A stretch of 59,065 nucleotides of DNA from Kiritimatiellales bacterium (GTDB taxonomy: Bacteria; Verrucomicrobiota; Kiritimatiellia; Kiritimatiellales; Tichowtungiaceae), in contig JBBADV010000015.1 in the NCBI GenBank assembly GCA_041656295.1, positions 1 to 59,065 on the forward strand, written 5' to 3'. The stretch's first letter is position 1. Each line of letters begins with the position of its first letter. The notes beneath the pieces were generated by a model, which saw only the letters and a list, made by a program, of their open reading frames with translations, was not told where the DNA came from and ran no database searches. Below, piece by piece: positions 27,442 through 35,537 of the stretch. The translations under genes were made by a program, and so were the position numbers.

Positions 27442-28847
27442 GGCTGTTCTCCTGTGATACCCGCCGCCGGCGGCAGATCGGCGGTGATGGAGAACGTGGA
27501 GACGCGCCGGTCTTTAACGAGCCGTGTGCTGACAGGCTGATCTTTTACGCCGGTAAAGAGTTCGGATTTTCCGAGGTTTTGAAAAAAATCGTAGACCGGC
27601 TCGGTGTTATCGCTCGCGCCGCGCAGGCTGACGGCCTCACCTTTTTTATAGGTGAACGATGCCAGCTCAACGCCGGCGGGCAGGATGACAGTAATTTCGC
27701 GCAGACATTCGAGTGCGGAGTGTGAACGGTCGGCAAATTTTTCGAGCGAAAGCATTTCTGCGCGTGCCGCCTGCGCGCGCAGCGCCGGTCCGGCGTATTG
27801 TTCGGCTTCATTTTCAATACGCCGGAATCCGGCGTTGCGAATTGAAAATATAATACCGGCGATCGCAATGATACCGAGCCAGAGTCCGAGCACCGCGGCG
27901 GTGACAACGGCGCCGATGCGCTGCATTTTGCGTTTACGCTGCAGATCGAGCCATTCCTGCGGAACGAGTTCAACGTGATGTGTCTCTTTATCCAGCGCGC
28001 GCCGCGCGATGCCCTCGGCAAGCGGCGTCAGATCGCTTAACGGCTGCGCCTGAACCGGCACACCGAGCCGCGCTTCCATTTTTTTTAACAGCGGCGCCGG
28101 CAGTTCGCCTTCGTGCCGGAACAGAATCTGATCGAGCGGGCGGCTGCCGTATTTTGTTTCGATGAAGAGCAGGGAATAGGCGAATTCTTCGACGAGTTCG
28201 TTTTGAATTTCTTCGTCTGCAAGATTACGGAACAGTGCGAGCGGGCGGACACAAACCGGCACACCGTCGTCCGTGATGACCAGGAAAAACTCAGTATGCT
28301 CAATCAAAATCATCAGCGCCCGCCCGCTGTGTGGTCGGATATCAGCAGCCAGGCTCCACCACGACAGCATTTCGGCGTCGACGCTTTTAATATACACATG
28401 ATGCGCTTTGAACAGCTCGCCGAGTTCATCTACCGTTTTACGCGGCGCGGCCACAGCGAGGATGCGCGAGCTCTCTTCGGTCTGGTGAAATACTTCGAAT
28501 GACACCGTCAACTGGTCCACTGGAAACGGTGAAATACTGTCAATCTGCAAGTCGACCATGCTTTGCAGTTCAGCGTCGTCGGTGGAAGGCAGGTCCAGTA
28601 CATGCAGCAGCAGCTGCCCGGAGGAAAGGGCGACGGTAATTGTGCCGCAAAATTCATGCCGGATTTCCGGCAGAAGTTCTGCCGGAAACGCGGGGGCGTC
28701 GTCGCGTGCAAAAAAACTTTCCGGAACCGGTATCGAACCTTCCCTGATTTTTTCCACCGTTCCTTTACGGTTTTTTCGCAACACCACCCATTCGACCGCT
28801 TTGCCGGTGCAGTGAATGCCGGTCGAATATCTAAACGGATAGATCAT
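27438..28847 (-). CDS. GspL-like protein (PilM actin-like domain plus PilN domain)
   Basis: 469 residues. The N-terminal about 300 residues resemble the PilM/GspL actin-like fold (FRYSTGIHCTGKAVEWVVL, MVDLQIDSISPFPVDQLTVSFE). One membrane helix follows (about 312-337, IGAVVTAAVLGLWLGIIAIAGIIF). The periplasmic part has the PilN-type text ALECLREITVILPAGVELASFTY. One polypeptide therefore combines the PilM and PilN roles, as in GspL. It starts directly after the stop of gspK with no gap. It would recruit the assembly ATPase, which is not encoded in this window. Confidence 0.82.
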   Translation of the reverse strand: MIYPFRYSTGIHCTGKAVEWVVLRKNRKGTVEKIREGSIPVPESFFARDDAPAFPAELLPEIRHEFCGTITVALSSGQLLLHVLDLPSTDDAELQSMVDLQIDSISPFPVDQLTVSFEVFHQTEESSRILAVAAPRKTVDELGELFKAHHVYIKSVDAEMLSWWSLAADIRPHSGRALMILIEHTEFFLVITDDGVPVCVRPLALFRNLADEEIQNELVEEFAYSLLFIETKYGSRPLDQILFRHEGELPAPLLKKMEARLGVPVQAQPLSDLTPLAEGIARRALDKETHHVELVPQEWLDLQRKRKMQRIGAVVTAAVLGLWLGIIAIAGIIFSIRNAGFRRIENEAEQYAGPALRAQAARAEMLSLEKFADRSHSALECLREITVILPAGVELASFTYKKGEAVSLRGASDNTEPVYDFFQNLGKSELFTGVKDQPVSTRLVKDRRVSTFSITADLPPAAGITGEQP

Positions 28848-29981
28848 TCAATTTTTTTTTCCTTCAAGCCAGAATAGCGGAGCGAGTTCCTTTTCGCCCA
28901 GCTTAAAGATGCAGGAGATGCTTTTTTCTACATCGGCAACTTTTCCAACAGAGGTGATGGAGACATATTCGGGCTTCATTGTGAATTTGGCGGGATCGAG
29001 ACCGATGGCATCAAAATCCGCCTGTCCCAGTCCGTCATCCTCCGTATCGGCTTCGCCGTCCGGTCCAAGCCGGAGTTCCAGGATTGCTTCAATCATCTCC
29101 TCGTTGATTTCCATCGTATACAGCACATCGCGCACTGCACTGTTCGGATTCACCTTGCCGTCGCCCCATGTTGTAAGAAATTTTCCGATGCCGATAATCG
29201 GTGTTTCAGTTTTTTCGTCCGCCGGAGTGCCGTACAGAACTTCTTCGCTCCAGTGTTTAATCAGCAGCAGTTCGTCGACCATATCCACCGGCGCATTTTT
29301 ACATTCGTAACCGCGCTCGCGGTAAAACGGATCATCCGATTCTGCGCCGTTCAGGCGGTGCAGCTCATTTTCATCCTGCCAGTCTTCGAGGCAGTCGATC
29401 ATCTCATCCCAGCGCGTATTCGGAATGCCTGCCATTTCAAACATCATCTTCCAGTCGTCCGGCGACATTTTTTTGATATTCCGGCGGCTTTCTTCAAAAT
29501 CGATGTGCAGAATCACCTCGCCGTCGCCGAGCGCTTCAGTGTATTTCACCGACACACCGTTCGCCACCTGAACGGCGGCGTTCAGCATCGGATCATCATA
29601 AATAATAATTTCACCCTGCGGCGGCTTTTCTTCTTCCTCGAACGACAGCATGGCTTTCGCCATTTCAATTCCGGCGAGCGCCAGCTGCTCCGCTTTAAAC
29701 TGCTTACGCGCCGCCGCAATCAGCCGTGTTTCCAGCTGCATTTCAAACGCGAATGTTCCAACAATCAGAGAAACGATTAATAGAATCCACAGCGCCAGAA
29801 TCAGTGCAGCGCCGGACCGGCGCTCGCGCCGGAAATTCGAAGCACGAATAACGAAGCACGAAACAAATTTTGAATTTTCAAATTTTTGAAATCCATTTCC
29901 TGTTTCTAAATTCGGATTTTTAATTTTTTTCATTATTTCGAATTTCGGAATTCGTGCTTCGAGTTTTTCAGCGCGGTGCAT
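28848..29981 (-). CDS. gspK: Type II secretion minor pseudopilin GspK with repeat-derived leader
   Basis: 377 residues. The class III signal sequence is at about 53-80 (RRERRSG, then AALILALWILLIVSLIVGT), with cleavage after Gly57. The mature part has GspK features: AEQLALAGIEMAKAML, FEESRRNIKKMSPDDW, LEDWQDENELHRLNG and NPNSAVRDVLY. The leader of about 57 residues is far longer than the usual 6-10. It is encoded by the R2 repeat at 29831-29962, giving MKKIKNPNLETGNGFQKF, very like the GspI leader. An internal Met (29933) is an alternative start but still lies in the repeat. The reading frame overlaps the end of gspJ by 14 nt. Confidence 0.88.
   Translation of the reverse strand: MHRAEKLEARIPKFEIMKKIKNPNLETGNGFQKFENSKFVSCFVIRASNFRRERRSGAALILALWILLIVSLIVGTFAFEMQLETRLIAAARKQFKAEQLALAGIEMAKAMLSFEEEEKPPQGEIIIYDDPMLNAAVQVANGVSVKYTEALGDGEVILHIDFEESRRNIKKMSPDDWKMMFEMAGIPNTRWDEMIDCLEDWQDENELHRLNGAESDDPFYRERGYECKNAPVDMVDELLLIKHWSEEVLYGTPADEKTETPIIGIGKFLTTWGDGKVNPNSAVRDVLYTMEINEEMIEAILELRLGPDGEADTEDDGLGQADFDAIGLDPAKFTMKPEYVSITSVGKVADVEKSISCIFKLGEKELAPLFWLEGKKN
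29831..29962. repeat. Dispersed palindromic repeat, family R2, inside the gspK leader
   Basis: Perfect 13-bp ends TCGAAGCACGAAT (29837-29849) and ATTCGTGCTTCGA (29950-29962) enclose an AT-rich centre with TTTGAATTTTCAAATTTTTG. It is translated as the N-terminal leader of GspK. A second copy at 31122-31300 encodes the GspI leader. Confidence 0.85.
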
Positions 29982-30705
29982 TAATTTTGTTCGTCACAAT
30001 CGGACCGAGCGGAATTTCAATCATCCGTTTATATTGAACAGGGCGGCTGTAACGGTCCGGCGGATCGGCGTAGAGTGTGATCTCCACCAGACTTGGAATC
30101 GCATTCGTTTTTTCCCAGTTATCTGTCCAGCCCTCATCCTCTTCGCTTGTATTATCGTACACTACGCAGCGCAGACCCTTCATGGTGTCACTGATAAACC
30201 AGCTTTGTTTTTCAACTTCATCTTCGTTAGCGAGATACGGCCAGACCGTGACCAGCATGCCGTCCGCGCCGGAATCCGGATCGCGTCCGCCGCCGATTTC
30301 AATGCGGTGCAGGCCATAGCCGTACACTTCGCCCTCCGGAATAAATGCTGCAGAACCCGTCACCCAGCTGATAGTGTGTTCGCCGAGTCCCGATGAATTA
30401 CGCTCCATCCGGAAACCGTATTTTTCCGGCGCAGTGTCAAAAAATGCCATCGACCGCAGTGCCGACGCAAGCCGGTCCATCACAAAATCACCGTAATGCA
30501 TTTTGTCCAGCGCTTCCCGTCCGCTCGTCCACGCCCGCAGCGTCGTTGCAAAAATCTGCCAGGCAATGGTCACTGCAATCACCAGGATCACCATCGACAT
30601 CATAATCTCAAGCAACGTAAATCCAGCGGCGGAACCTGATCTCCGAGCACGCTTAAACGCGCCCTGAGGTCGCGTTCCACCTTTTGATTGACGATTTTTT
30701 TTCAT
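29968..30705 (-). CDS. gspJ: Type II secretion minor pseudopilin GspJ with repeat-derived leader
   Basis: 245 residues. The prepilin motif is GSAAG then FTLLEIMMSMVILVIAVTI, with cleavage after Gly28 and the conserved Glu at mature position 5. The mature domain (KMHYGDFVMDRLASALRSM, then a beta-rich region ending YKRMIEIPLGP) matches GspJ. The 28-residue leader contains KGGTRPQGAFKRARRSG, encoded by an R6 repeat (30641-30685). It caps the tip of the pseudopilus together with I and K. Confidence 0.88.
   Translation of the reverse strand: MKKNRQSKGGTRPQGAFKRARRSGSAAGFTLLEIMMSMVILVIAVTIAWQIFATTLRAWTSGREALDKMHYGDFVMDRLASALRSMAFFDTAPEKYGFRMERNSSGLGEHTISWVTGSAAFIPEGEVYGYGLHRIEIGGGRDPDSGADGMLVTVWPYLANEDEVEKQSWFISDTMKGLRCVVYDNTSEEDEGWTDNWEKTNAIPSLVEITLYADPPDRYSRPVQYKRMIEIPLGPIVTNKINAPR
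30641..30685 (-). repeat. Dispersed repeat, family R6, inside the gspJ leader
   Basis: Reverse complement reads AAAAGGTGGAACGCGACC, then GGGCGCGTTTAAGCGTGCTC. It aligns with 20173-20216 with about six mismatches. It is translated as part of the GspJ signal leader. Confidence 0.75.
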
Positions 30706-30742
30706 TCGAATTTCTATTGCCTCGTGCCTTTTGCCTAATGTC

Positions 30743-31306
30743 TTAATCTTCCTCCGGCGGAATAAAAACCCACGTCACAATCTCTTCATAGGCCGATTTA
30801 CCGCGATCCGACCAAAGCACGCGCGTGCGAACGGTGAACAGCCCTTCACGGTCTTCAGTGTCCGCTCCTTCAATTTCGCGCTCCCAGCGGTATCCCGGCG
30901 CATCGTAAAACGAACCCGAATCACGTCCCTCTTCAATCATGCCGCGGGAGAGGGGATGTTCGGCGCTGATGTTTGCAATCAGCCGCTGCGCAGTGCTGTA
31001 ATGCTTCGAGCGTCCGGCGACTTCTAAACAGCGCGCCGTCGCCAGCAGCAGTGCGCCGCCGCCGGTTCCCAGCAGGACTACCGCGAGCAGAACTTCAATC
31101 AGTGTCATACCTGATTTAAAACCCGAAGCACGAGTTCCGGAATTCGAAACAGATTGCCGCACCGCTGCTTTGCATTCGCAAAGTCTTTCTTCACTTCGTT
31201 CCGAATCAAAATTCGAAATTTTAAAAAATTGAAATCTGTTTTCTGTTTTTAATTTCAGATTTTTAATTTTCTTCATTTGTTTCGTGCTTCGATATTCGAA
31301 TTTCAA
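30743..31306 (-). CDS. gspI: Type II secretion minor pseudopilin GspI with repeat-derived leader
   Basis: 187 residues. The prepilin motif FKSG then MTLIEVLLAVVLLGTGGGAL is at about 63-86, with cleavage after Gly66. The mature part is short with a GspI-like layout (RWEREIEGADTEDREGLFTVRTRV). The leader of 66 residues includes MKKIKNLKLKTENRFQFF, which aligns with the GspK leader because both come from the R2 repeat. The stop lies 38 nt before the gspJ start, and the start lies 3 nt after the gspH stop. Confidence 0.85.
   Translation of the reverse strand: MKFEYRSTKQMKKIKNLKLKTENRFQFFKISNFDSERSEERLCECKAAVRQSVSNSGTRASGFKSGMTLIEVLLAVVLLGTGGGALLLATARCLEVAGRSKHYSTAQRLIANISAEHPLSRGMIEEGRDSGSFYDAPGYRWEREIEGADTEDREGLFTVRTRVLWSDRGKSAYEEIVTWVFIPPEED
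31122..31300. repeat. Dispersed palindromic repeat, family R2, inside the gspI leader
   Basis: CCCGAAGCACGAGTTCCGG on the left and TTCGTGCTTCGATATTCGAA on the right bracket an AT-rich centre. An inner palindrome CTTTGCATTCGCAAAG (31170-31185) is an extra hairpin absent from the gspK copy. Confidence 0.8.
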
Positions 31307-31308
31307 AT

Positions 31309-31866
31309 TTAATTTCTTACCGTGGTTTTGGCGGTGACGGGATTACAGATAATTTCGGAACGCTGGCCGCCGCCGGCGGAATAGATAATTTTGAATCCGT
31401 CGTTCATGCCGGACGGATAAAACCGCACACGCTTATCCTCGTCATGCCGGCGCCGGCGCGAGGTCGCTGTGGATTGTGCGGTATTCTGGAATAATTCAAT
31501 GGTTACATGTTCCGGCAGTTTGCGCGTCAGTGTTTCGCCGGCACTGTTTTCGTTTGTGCCGCCGGCACACTTCATGCTGATCCGGCTTTCAGTGAACTCC
31601 AGTACGCATTCCGACTGTTTTAAAATCGACATGCTGCGCGCATAACGCGCCAGCCGGATCGTCGTCCGTTCCGCATCGCGCATCTGTAAGGAACTCAGTC
31701 CGCCGCGAAACGACGGAATCGCAACTCCGGCGGCCAGTCCAATGACAACGACAACCAGGATGATTTCGATTAGAGTGAAACCATGGCGAGAATCTGAAGG
31801 TCGAAGGTCGAAGGTCTTCATGGTTCTGATTTTTTGACTTTTGACATTCAGACCTTTCCCATCCAT
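31309..31866 (-). CDS. gspH: Type II secretion minor pseudopilin GspH with repeat-derived leader
   Basis: 185 residues. The prepilin motif DSRHG then FTLIEIILVVVVIGLAAGVA has cleavage after Gly29. The mature domain carries SLQMRDAERTTIRLARYARS and a beta-rich C-terminus, typical of GspH/FimT. The leader (with KSQKIRTMKTFDLRPSDS) is encoded by an R1 repeat (31796-31856). Its ATG shares one base with the gspG stop (TAATG), so it is translationally coupled. Confidence 0.87.
   Translation of the reverse strand: MDGKGLNVKSQKIRTMKTFDLRPSDSRHGFTLIEIILVVVVIGLAAGVAIPSFRGGLSSLQMRDAERTTIRLARYARSMSILKQSECVLEFTESRISMKCAGGTNENSAGETLTRKLPEHVTIELFQNTAQSTATSRRRRHDEDKRVRFYPSGMNDGFKIIYSAGGGQRSEIICNPVTAKTTVRN
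31796..31856. repeat. Dispersed repeat, family R1, inside the gspH leader
   Basis: GAAGGTCGAAGGTCGAAGGTC then TTTTTTGACTTTTGACATTC. It is translated in the antisense direction as KSQKIRTMKTFDLRPSD. Related to 10358-10418 and 26811-26892. Confidence 0.75.
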
Positions 31867-32255
31867 TAATCCCAGTTATTAAACTCTTTGCCCTTTGGCG
31901 ATTTCGTTGAAAGGTCGAAACCCATGTTGTGCGAGCCGGGCGTGCTGTACTGATATTTGCTGCCCCACGGGTCGTTGAGTGCGCTTGGCGTGAGGATTGC
32001 CGGTTTGCCATCTTGGGATTTCGTCAGCTCATCGAGCGACGACGGATATTTAAAGTTCATCATATAATACTCGTTAATTCCGTTCTGCACCGTTTTCAAT
32101 CCGGCAGCAGCCTTGGTTTCAAGTGCCGTATCCAGTTTGCCGGCGATGTTCGGAATAGCGATGGATGCAATGATGCCGATGATGACGACAACGAGCAGGA
32201 TTTCAATGAGTGTGAATCCGCTGTTTTTGGCGAGTCTGCGTTTACTTCTTTTCAT
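31866..32255 (-). CDS. gspG: Type II secretion major pseudopilin GspG
   Basis: 129 residues from ATG 32255 (MKRSKRRLAKNSG), with GGAGAAAT upstream; an upstream in-frame ATG at 32309 lacks a site and overlaps gspF. The class III signal has a normal 13-residue leader, then FTLIEILLVVVIIGIIASIAIP with Glu5. The C-terminal DPWGSKYQYSTPG is the calcium-binding-region text typical of GspG. It is the major subunit of the pseudopilus. Notably, it is the only pseudopilin of the operon with an ordinary leader. Confidence 0.95.
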   Translation of the reverse strand: MKRSKRRLAKNSGFTLIEILLVVVIIGIIASIAIPNIAGKLDTALETKAAAGLKTVQNGINEYYMMNFKYPSSLDELTKSQDGKPAILTPSALNDPWGSKYQYSTPGSHNMGFDLSTKSPKGKEFNNWD

Positions 32256-32298
32256 GATATTTCTCCTTTTTTCCGCGGTCACCGCCCGCGGATGCAAT

Positions 32299-33543
32299 TT
32301 ATGCTCCAAGACCTCCGGTCAGATTAAACACTGCGGATAATAAACTGACCGCAACGAATCCAACCATAATTGCGACACCTAAAATTAACAGCGGCTCCAG
32401 CACCGTTGTCAGCACTTTTATGCTCTGCTCAAGCTCTTCATCGTACCGGCGCGCAATATTATGCAGTGCGCCGGCGAGGTCGCCGGTTTCTTCGCCGACG
32501 GCGAGCATGTCCGTTAACAGTTCCGGAAATACTCGACTGGCGGCGAGCGGACCGGAAATACTCGAACCGTCTGTCACGCGTGTGCGCGCCGTGGCAATCT
32601 CATTGGAAAGCACCACATTGCCGACGGTGTCCTGTACAATGGCCAGCGCACGCAGAATCGGCACACCGTTTTTAATTAATGTTTCGAGCGTGCGTGCAAA
32701 CTGCGCGAAGGCGTTGGCGCGGATAATCTGTTTCATCACCGGTATTTTCAACTGCCAGCCGTGCCACTTGTGTTTGCCGGCGGCGGTTTTCAACCAGCGG
32801 TTGAATGAAATTCCGGCAAGGATGAATGCGCCGAGAATGACGAGTCCGTATTTAATCAGCACATCACTGATCGCAATCATCAGGCGTGTGGATGCCGGCA
32901 GCGTTCCGCCGAGCTCTTCAAAAATTCCGGTGAAGACCGGAACCACGATGACCATCAGTCCGATCACCGCGCCGATGCCGATGGTCATTACGATCATGGG
33001 ATAAATCATCGCGTTAATTACTTTGCTGCGCGCCGACAGCATACGCTCGTAATGAGTCACCAGACTTTCGAGCGAATCGGCGAGTGCGCCGGATGCTTCG
33101 CCGGCGCGCACCATACTGATGTAAAGCGGCGGAAAGGTTTCGGGATAAATTTTCAAAGCGTCGGAAAACGACGTTCCTTGAATGACCTCATCGCGCAGAC
33201 GGCTGACGATCGCGGTGCGGGCGTTATCGCTGTGCCGTCTTGCCATCGTGTGCAGTGCGCGGCCAAGCGTCATACCGGATGAAAGCAGGTCAGCGACCTC
33301 CCTGGTGAAGTAGAGCGTTTCCCGCAGCTTCATTTTTGTGCGGCTGCGCCGCTCAAGCCTGAACCGTTTTTTCCCCGGCGCCGGGGTTGCTTTTTTAGCG
33401 GTACCGGACGCCGGTGTAATGGAAAGCGGTGTACAGCCGGTCTGCTGAATCATGCGTATGGCGTTCTGGCGGTCAGCGGCTTCCAGCGTTCCGTCGATCC
33501 GCCTGCCGGCGGCGTCTTTTGCAATATAGTTAAAGGCGGGCAT
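32299..33543 (-). CDS. gspF: Type II secretion inner-membrane platform protein GspF
   Basis: 414 residues from ATG 33543 (MPAFNYIAKDAAGRRIDG). The two T2SSF domains are seen at about 65-190 (LYFTREVADLLSSGMTLGRAL, MVRAGEASGALADSLESL) and 270-395 (FARTLETLIKNGVPILRAL, AVGEETGDLAGALHNIARRY). Membrane helices follow each domain. It forms the platform for pseudopilus assembly. It is the first gene of the operon; the ATPase GspE that normally precedes it is absent from this window. Confidence 0.95.
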   Translation of the reverse strand: MPAFNYIAKDAAGRRIDGTLEAADRQNAIRMIQQTGCTPLSITPASGTAKKATPAPGKKRFRLERRSRTKMKLRETLYFTREVADLLSSGMTLGRALHTMARRHSDNARTAIVSRLRDEVIQGTSFSDALKIYPETFPPLYISMVRAGEASGALADSLESLVTHYERMLSARSKVINAMIYPMIVMTIGIGAVIGLMVIVVPVFTGIFEELGGTLPASTRLMIAISDVLIKYGLVILGAFILAGISFNRWLKTAAGKHKWHGWQLKIPVMKQIIRANAFAQFARTLETLIKNGVPILRALAIVQDTVGNVVLSNEIATARTRVTDGSSISGPLAASRVFPELLTDMLAVGEETGDLAGALHNIARRYDEELEQSIKVLTTVLEPLLILGVAIMVGFVAVSLLSAVFNLTGGLGA

Positions 33544-33616
33544 AAAAAAGAGTTTGTATTTTCTTTCAGGTATGAGAAAAATATCCATTATAACCCTAAG
33601 TTTAAAGGAGTTTTTT

Positions 33617-34225
33617 ATGCGTAGGTATTTTCTTTTTTTGGCAGTGATCGCCGGACTGCTTGCCGGTTGCGGAAAATTTTCTCAGCAAAAGGCGATCGCC
33701 ATCGTTAATTCCGGCGCGGTGAATGCGGATGTGATTGAACAAATTCGCAGCTTTGTTGAAAAGGAATTAAAAGTGATTGTCCGCAGCACAGAGGATATGC
33801 AGCTCGCCTCTGCCGGAAATGTCGATGCCGCCATGACGCTCGCACAGAAAATCCGCGGGGAGGGCGATGTGATTTTTATTGCAGTTACCGCCATTCCGGA
33901 ATCCGAAGATCATCTGACGGTAGATACTGAAACACGCACCGCGATTGTTAATGTTGAACCGCTGAAAACGGATGACGCACAGAAATTTGAACGCCGCATT
34001 GAACGGCAGGTTATGCGCGCAGCCGCGTTCGCAGTGGGTCTGGCTCCGACGCCGGACCCGTATTGCGTTACGCGCGACTACTCATCGCTCGAAGATCTCG
34101 ACCGCATGGGACGCAATTTTTCACCGCCGTGGCAGGGGCGCTTCGCCGGTGAAGTTGAAAAACTCGGACTCACTGCGCCGGAAGCCGACGCATGCAAGGG
34201 CGGCGTTTGCCCGTTCAAAAAATAA
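33617..34225 (+). CDS. Putative lipoprotein upstream of the encapsulin genes
   Basis: 202 residues from ATG 33617, with AAAGGAG six bases upstream. The signal peptide ends in a lipobox LLAGC (Cys18), so it should be lipid-anchored. The body is not recognised. A beta-rich middle (VIFIAVTAIPESEDHLTV) is followed by EYR-like helices and a terminal C-x4-C pair (DACKGGVCPFKK). It lies 33 nt before the ferritin-like gene on the same strand, and the three genes look like one operon. Whether it takes part in iron handling is unknown. Confidence 0.8.
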   Translation: MRRYFLFLAVIAGLLAGCGKFSQQKAIAIVNSGAVNADVIEQIRSFVEKELKVIVRSTEDMQLASAGNVDAAMTLAQKIRGEGDVIFIAVTAIPESEDHLTVDTETRTAIVNVEPLKTDDAQKFERRIERQVMRAAAFAVGLAPTPDPYCVTRDYSSLEDLDRMGRNFSPPWQGRFAGEVEKLGLTAPEADACKGGVCPFKK

Positions 34226-34258
34226 TTTTCATAACCCCCTAACCATAAGGAGAGAACA

Positions 34259-34612
34259 ATGCCTGATTTTGGAAATCCTTTTGCCGGTCTGGCCAATGAC
34301 CGTAAACTGACGGACGCTGAACTGATTCGCGCCATCCGTTTTATGATCTCTGCTGAATATGAAGCCATTCAACTTTATATGCAGCTTGTTGATTGCACCG
34401 ACAATGAGCTGGCAAAAAAAGTGCTCATCGATATCGCCGACGAAGAACGCGTGCACGCCGGAGAATTTCTCCGTCTGCTGCAGGAGCTTGCGCCGGATGA
34501 AATGGAGTTTTACAGAGAAGGCGCCGAAGAAGTTGAAACCGAGTTCCTCGGCAAAACCGCCGGCCGGAATTCTGAAACCGGCGGTTCACTCGGAATCGGA
34601 AGTTTAAAATAG
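34259..34612 (+). CDS. Encapsulated ferritin-like cargo protein
   Basis: 117 residues. Two helices of a half-ferritin fold carry carboxylate and His ligands: SAEYEAIQLYMQL and DIADEERVHAGEFLRLLQEL (E-x2-H). The C-terminal tail (GGSLGIGSLK) is the short peptide known to dock cargo into encapsulin shells. Monomers of this type dimerise to make a ferroxidase centre, and the shell supplies the storage space. It is preceded by AAGGAGAG and lies 118 nt before the shell gene, with an R4 repeat between them. Confidence 0.93.
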   Translation: MPDFGNPFAGLANDRKLTDAELIRAIRFMISAEYEAIQLYMQLVDCTDNELAKKVLIDIADEERVHAGEFLRLLQELAPDEMEFYREGAEEVETEFLGKTAGRNSETGGSLGIGSLK

Positions 34613-34615
34613 ATT

Positions 34616-34684
34616 CATTCACCACAGAGTACACAGAGATTCAGAAGACCTTTACTCCGTGCCTCAGTGACCTCTGTGGTTAAA
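34616..34684. repeat. Dispersed palindromic repeat, family R4 (CCACAGAG...CTCTGTGG)
   Basis: ACCACAGAGTACACAGAG on the left pairs with CTCAGTGACCTCTGTGGT on the right with few mismatches. Located between cargo and shell genes, it could form a hairpin in the shared transcript and set the ratio of shell to cargo. That is inference. Confidence 0.8.
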
Positions 34685-34730
34685 ATAATTTTGCCCTTAA
34701 TCATTTTGCTAAGAGAAAAGGAAAAATATC

Positions 34731-35522
34731 ATGGACATGTTGAAAAGAAATCTTGCTCCGATTACCGATGCCGCCTGGGCGGAAATTGAAGCCGAAGCCC
34801 GCCGGCAGTTGACGCCGCGTCTTTCGGCGCGCCGGTTTGCCGATGTCGATGGACCGTTCGGCTGGGAATTCGCCGCCGTATCCACCGGACGGCTGAAAAC
34901 ATCCAAACAGAAAAATGTTATCACCGGAATTCATCAGGTTCTGCCGTTGATTGAACTGCGCGTGCCGTTCACCGTCAGTCAGGACGAAATGGATGCCATC
35001 GGGCGCGGCGTAAAAGATATTGATTTCGGCACATTGCGGGACGCAGCGATCGCCTATGCCGATTATGAAGAAAAATCTGTATTCTTCGGCAACAAAGCCG
35101 CCGGCATTACCGGAATTTATGAAGTCATTGAAGGCGCACCGGTGCCGCTTAAACTCGAAGCCGCAAATGTGCTTGAAGCCGTTACCGAAGCTAAACTCCG
35201 GCTGATTCTCGCCGGTGTTGAAGGCGAAGCCAACCTGGTTGTCAGCGATCGCGTCTGGAAATATCTTGCGCGCCGCACCTGCGGTACATCTCTTGAAAAT
35301 ATGCTGGAAAAAGAGATCGGCGGCAAAGTCATCCGCTCTGAACAGTGTAAAGGCGCGCTGCTGGTCTCCGCGCGCGGCGGTGATATTGAGCTGACCATCG
35401 GACAGGATATCTCTATCGGTTACGCCGGAACAGGTGAAAAGGGCATCGAGCTCTGCTTCGCCGGCAGCTTTACCTCCCGCGTTCTTTCGCCGGAAGCGTT
35501 TGTCGCGCTGGAAATAAAATAA
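34731..35522 (+). CDS. Encapsulin shell protein
   Basis: 263 residues, HK97 fold, family 1. Characteristic segments: MDMLKRNLAPITDAAWAEI at the start, DVDGPFGWEFAAV, LPLIELRVPFTVSQDEMDAIGRG, SARGGDIELTIGQDISIGY and SPEAFVALEIK at the end. The order and spacing match known iron-storing encapsulins. It assembles into a protein shell around the ferritin-like cargo encoded just upstream. An IS relic begins 15 nt after the stop. Confidence 0.96.
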   Translation: MDMLKRNLAPITDAAWAEIEAEARRQLTPRLSARRFADVDGPFGWEFAAVSTGRLKTSKQKNVITGIHQVLPLIELRVPFTVSQDEMDAIGRGVKDIDFGTLRDAAIAYADYEEKSVFFGNKAAGITGIYEVIEGAPVPLKLEAANVLEAVTEAKLRLILAGVEGEANLVVSDRVWKYLARRTCGTSLENMLEKEIGGKVIRSEQCKGALLVSARGGDIELTIGQDISIGYAGTGEKGIELCFAGSFTSRVLSPEAFVALEIK

Positions 35523-35537
35523 CCGGTCATAAATTTA

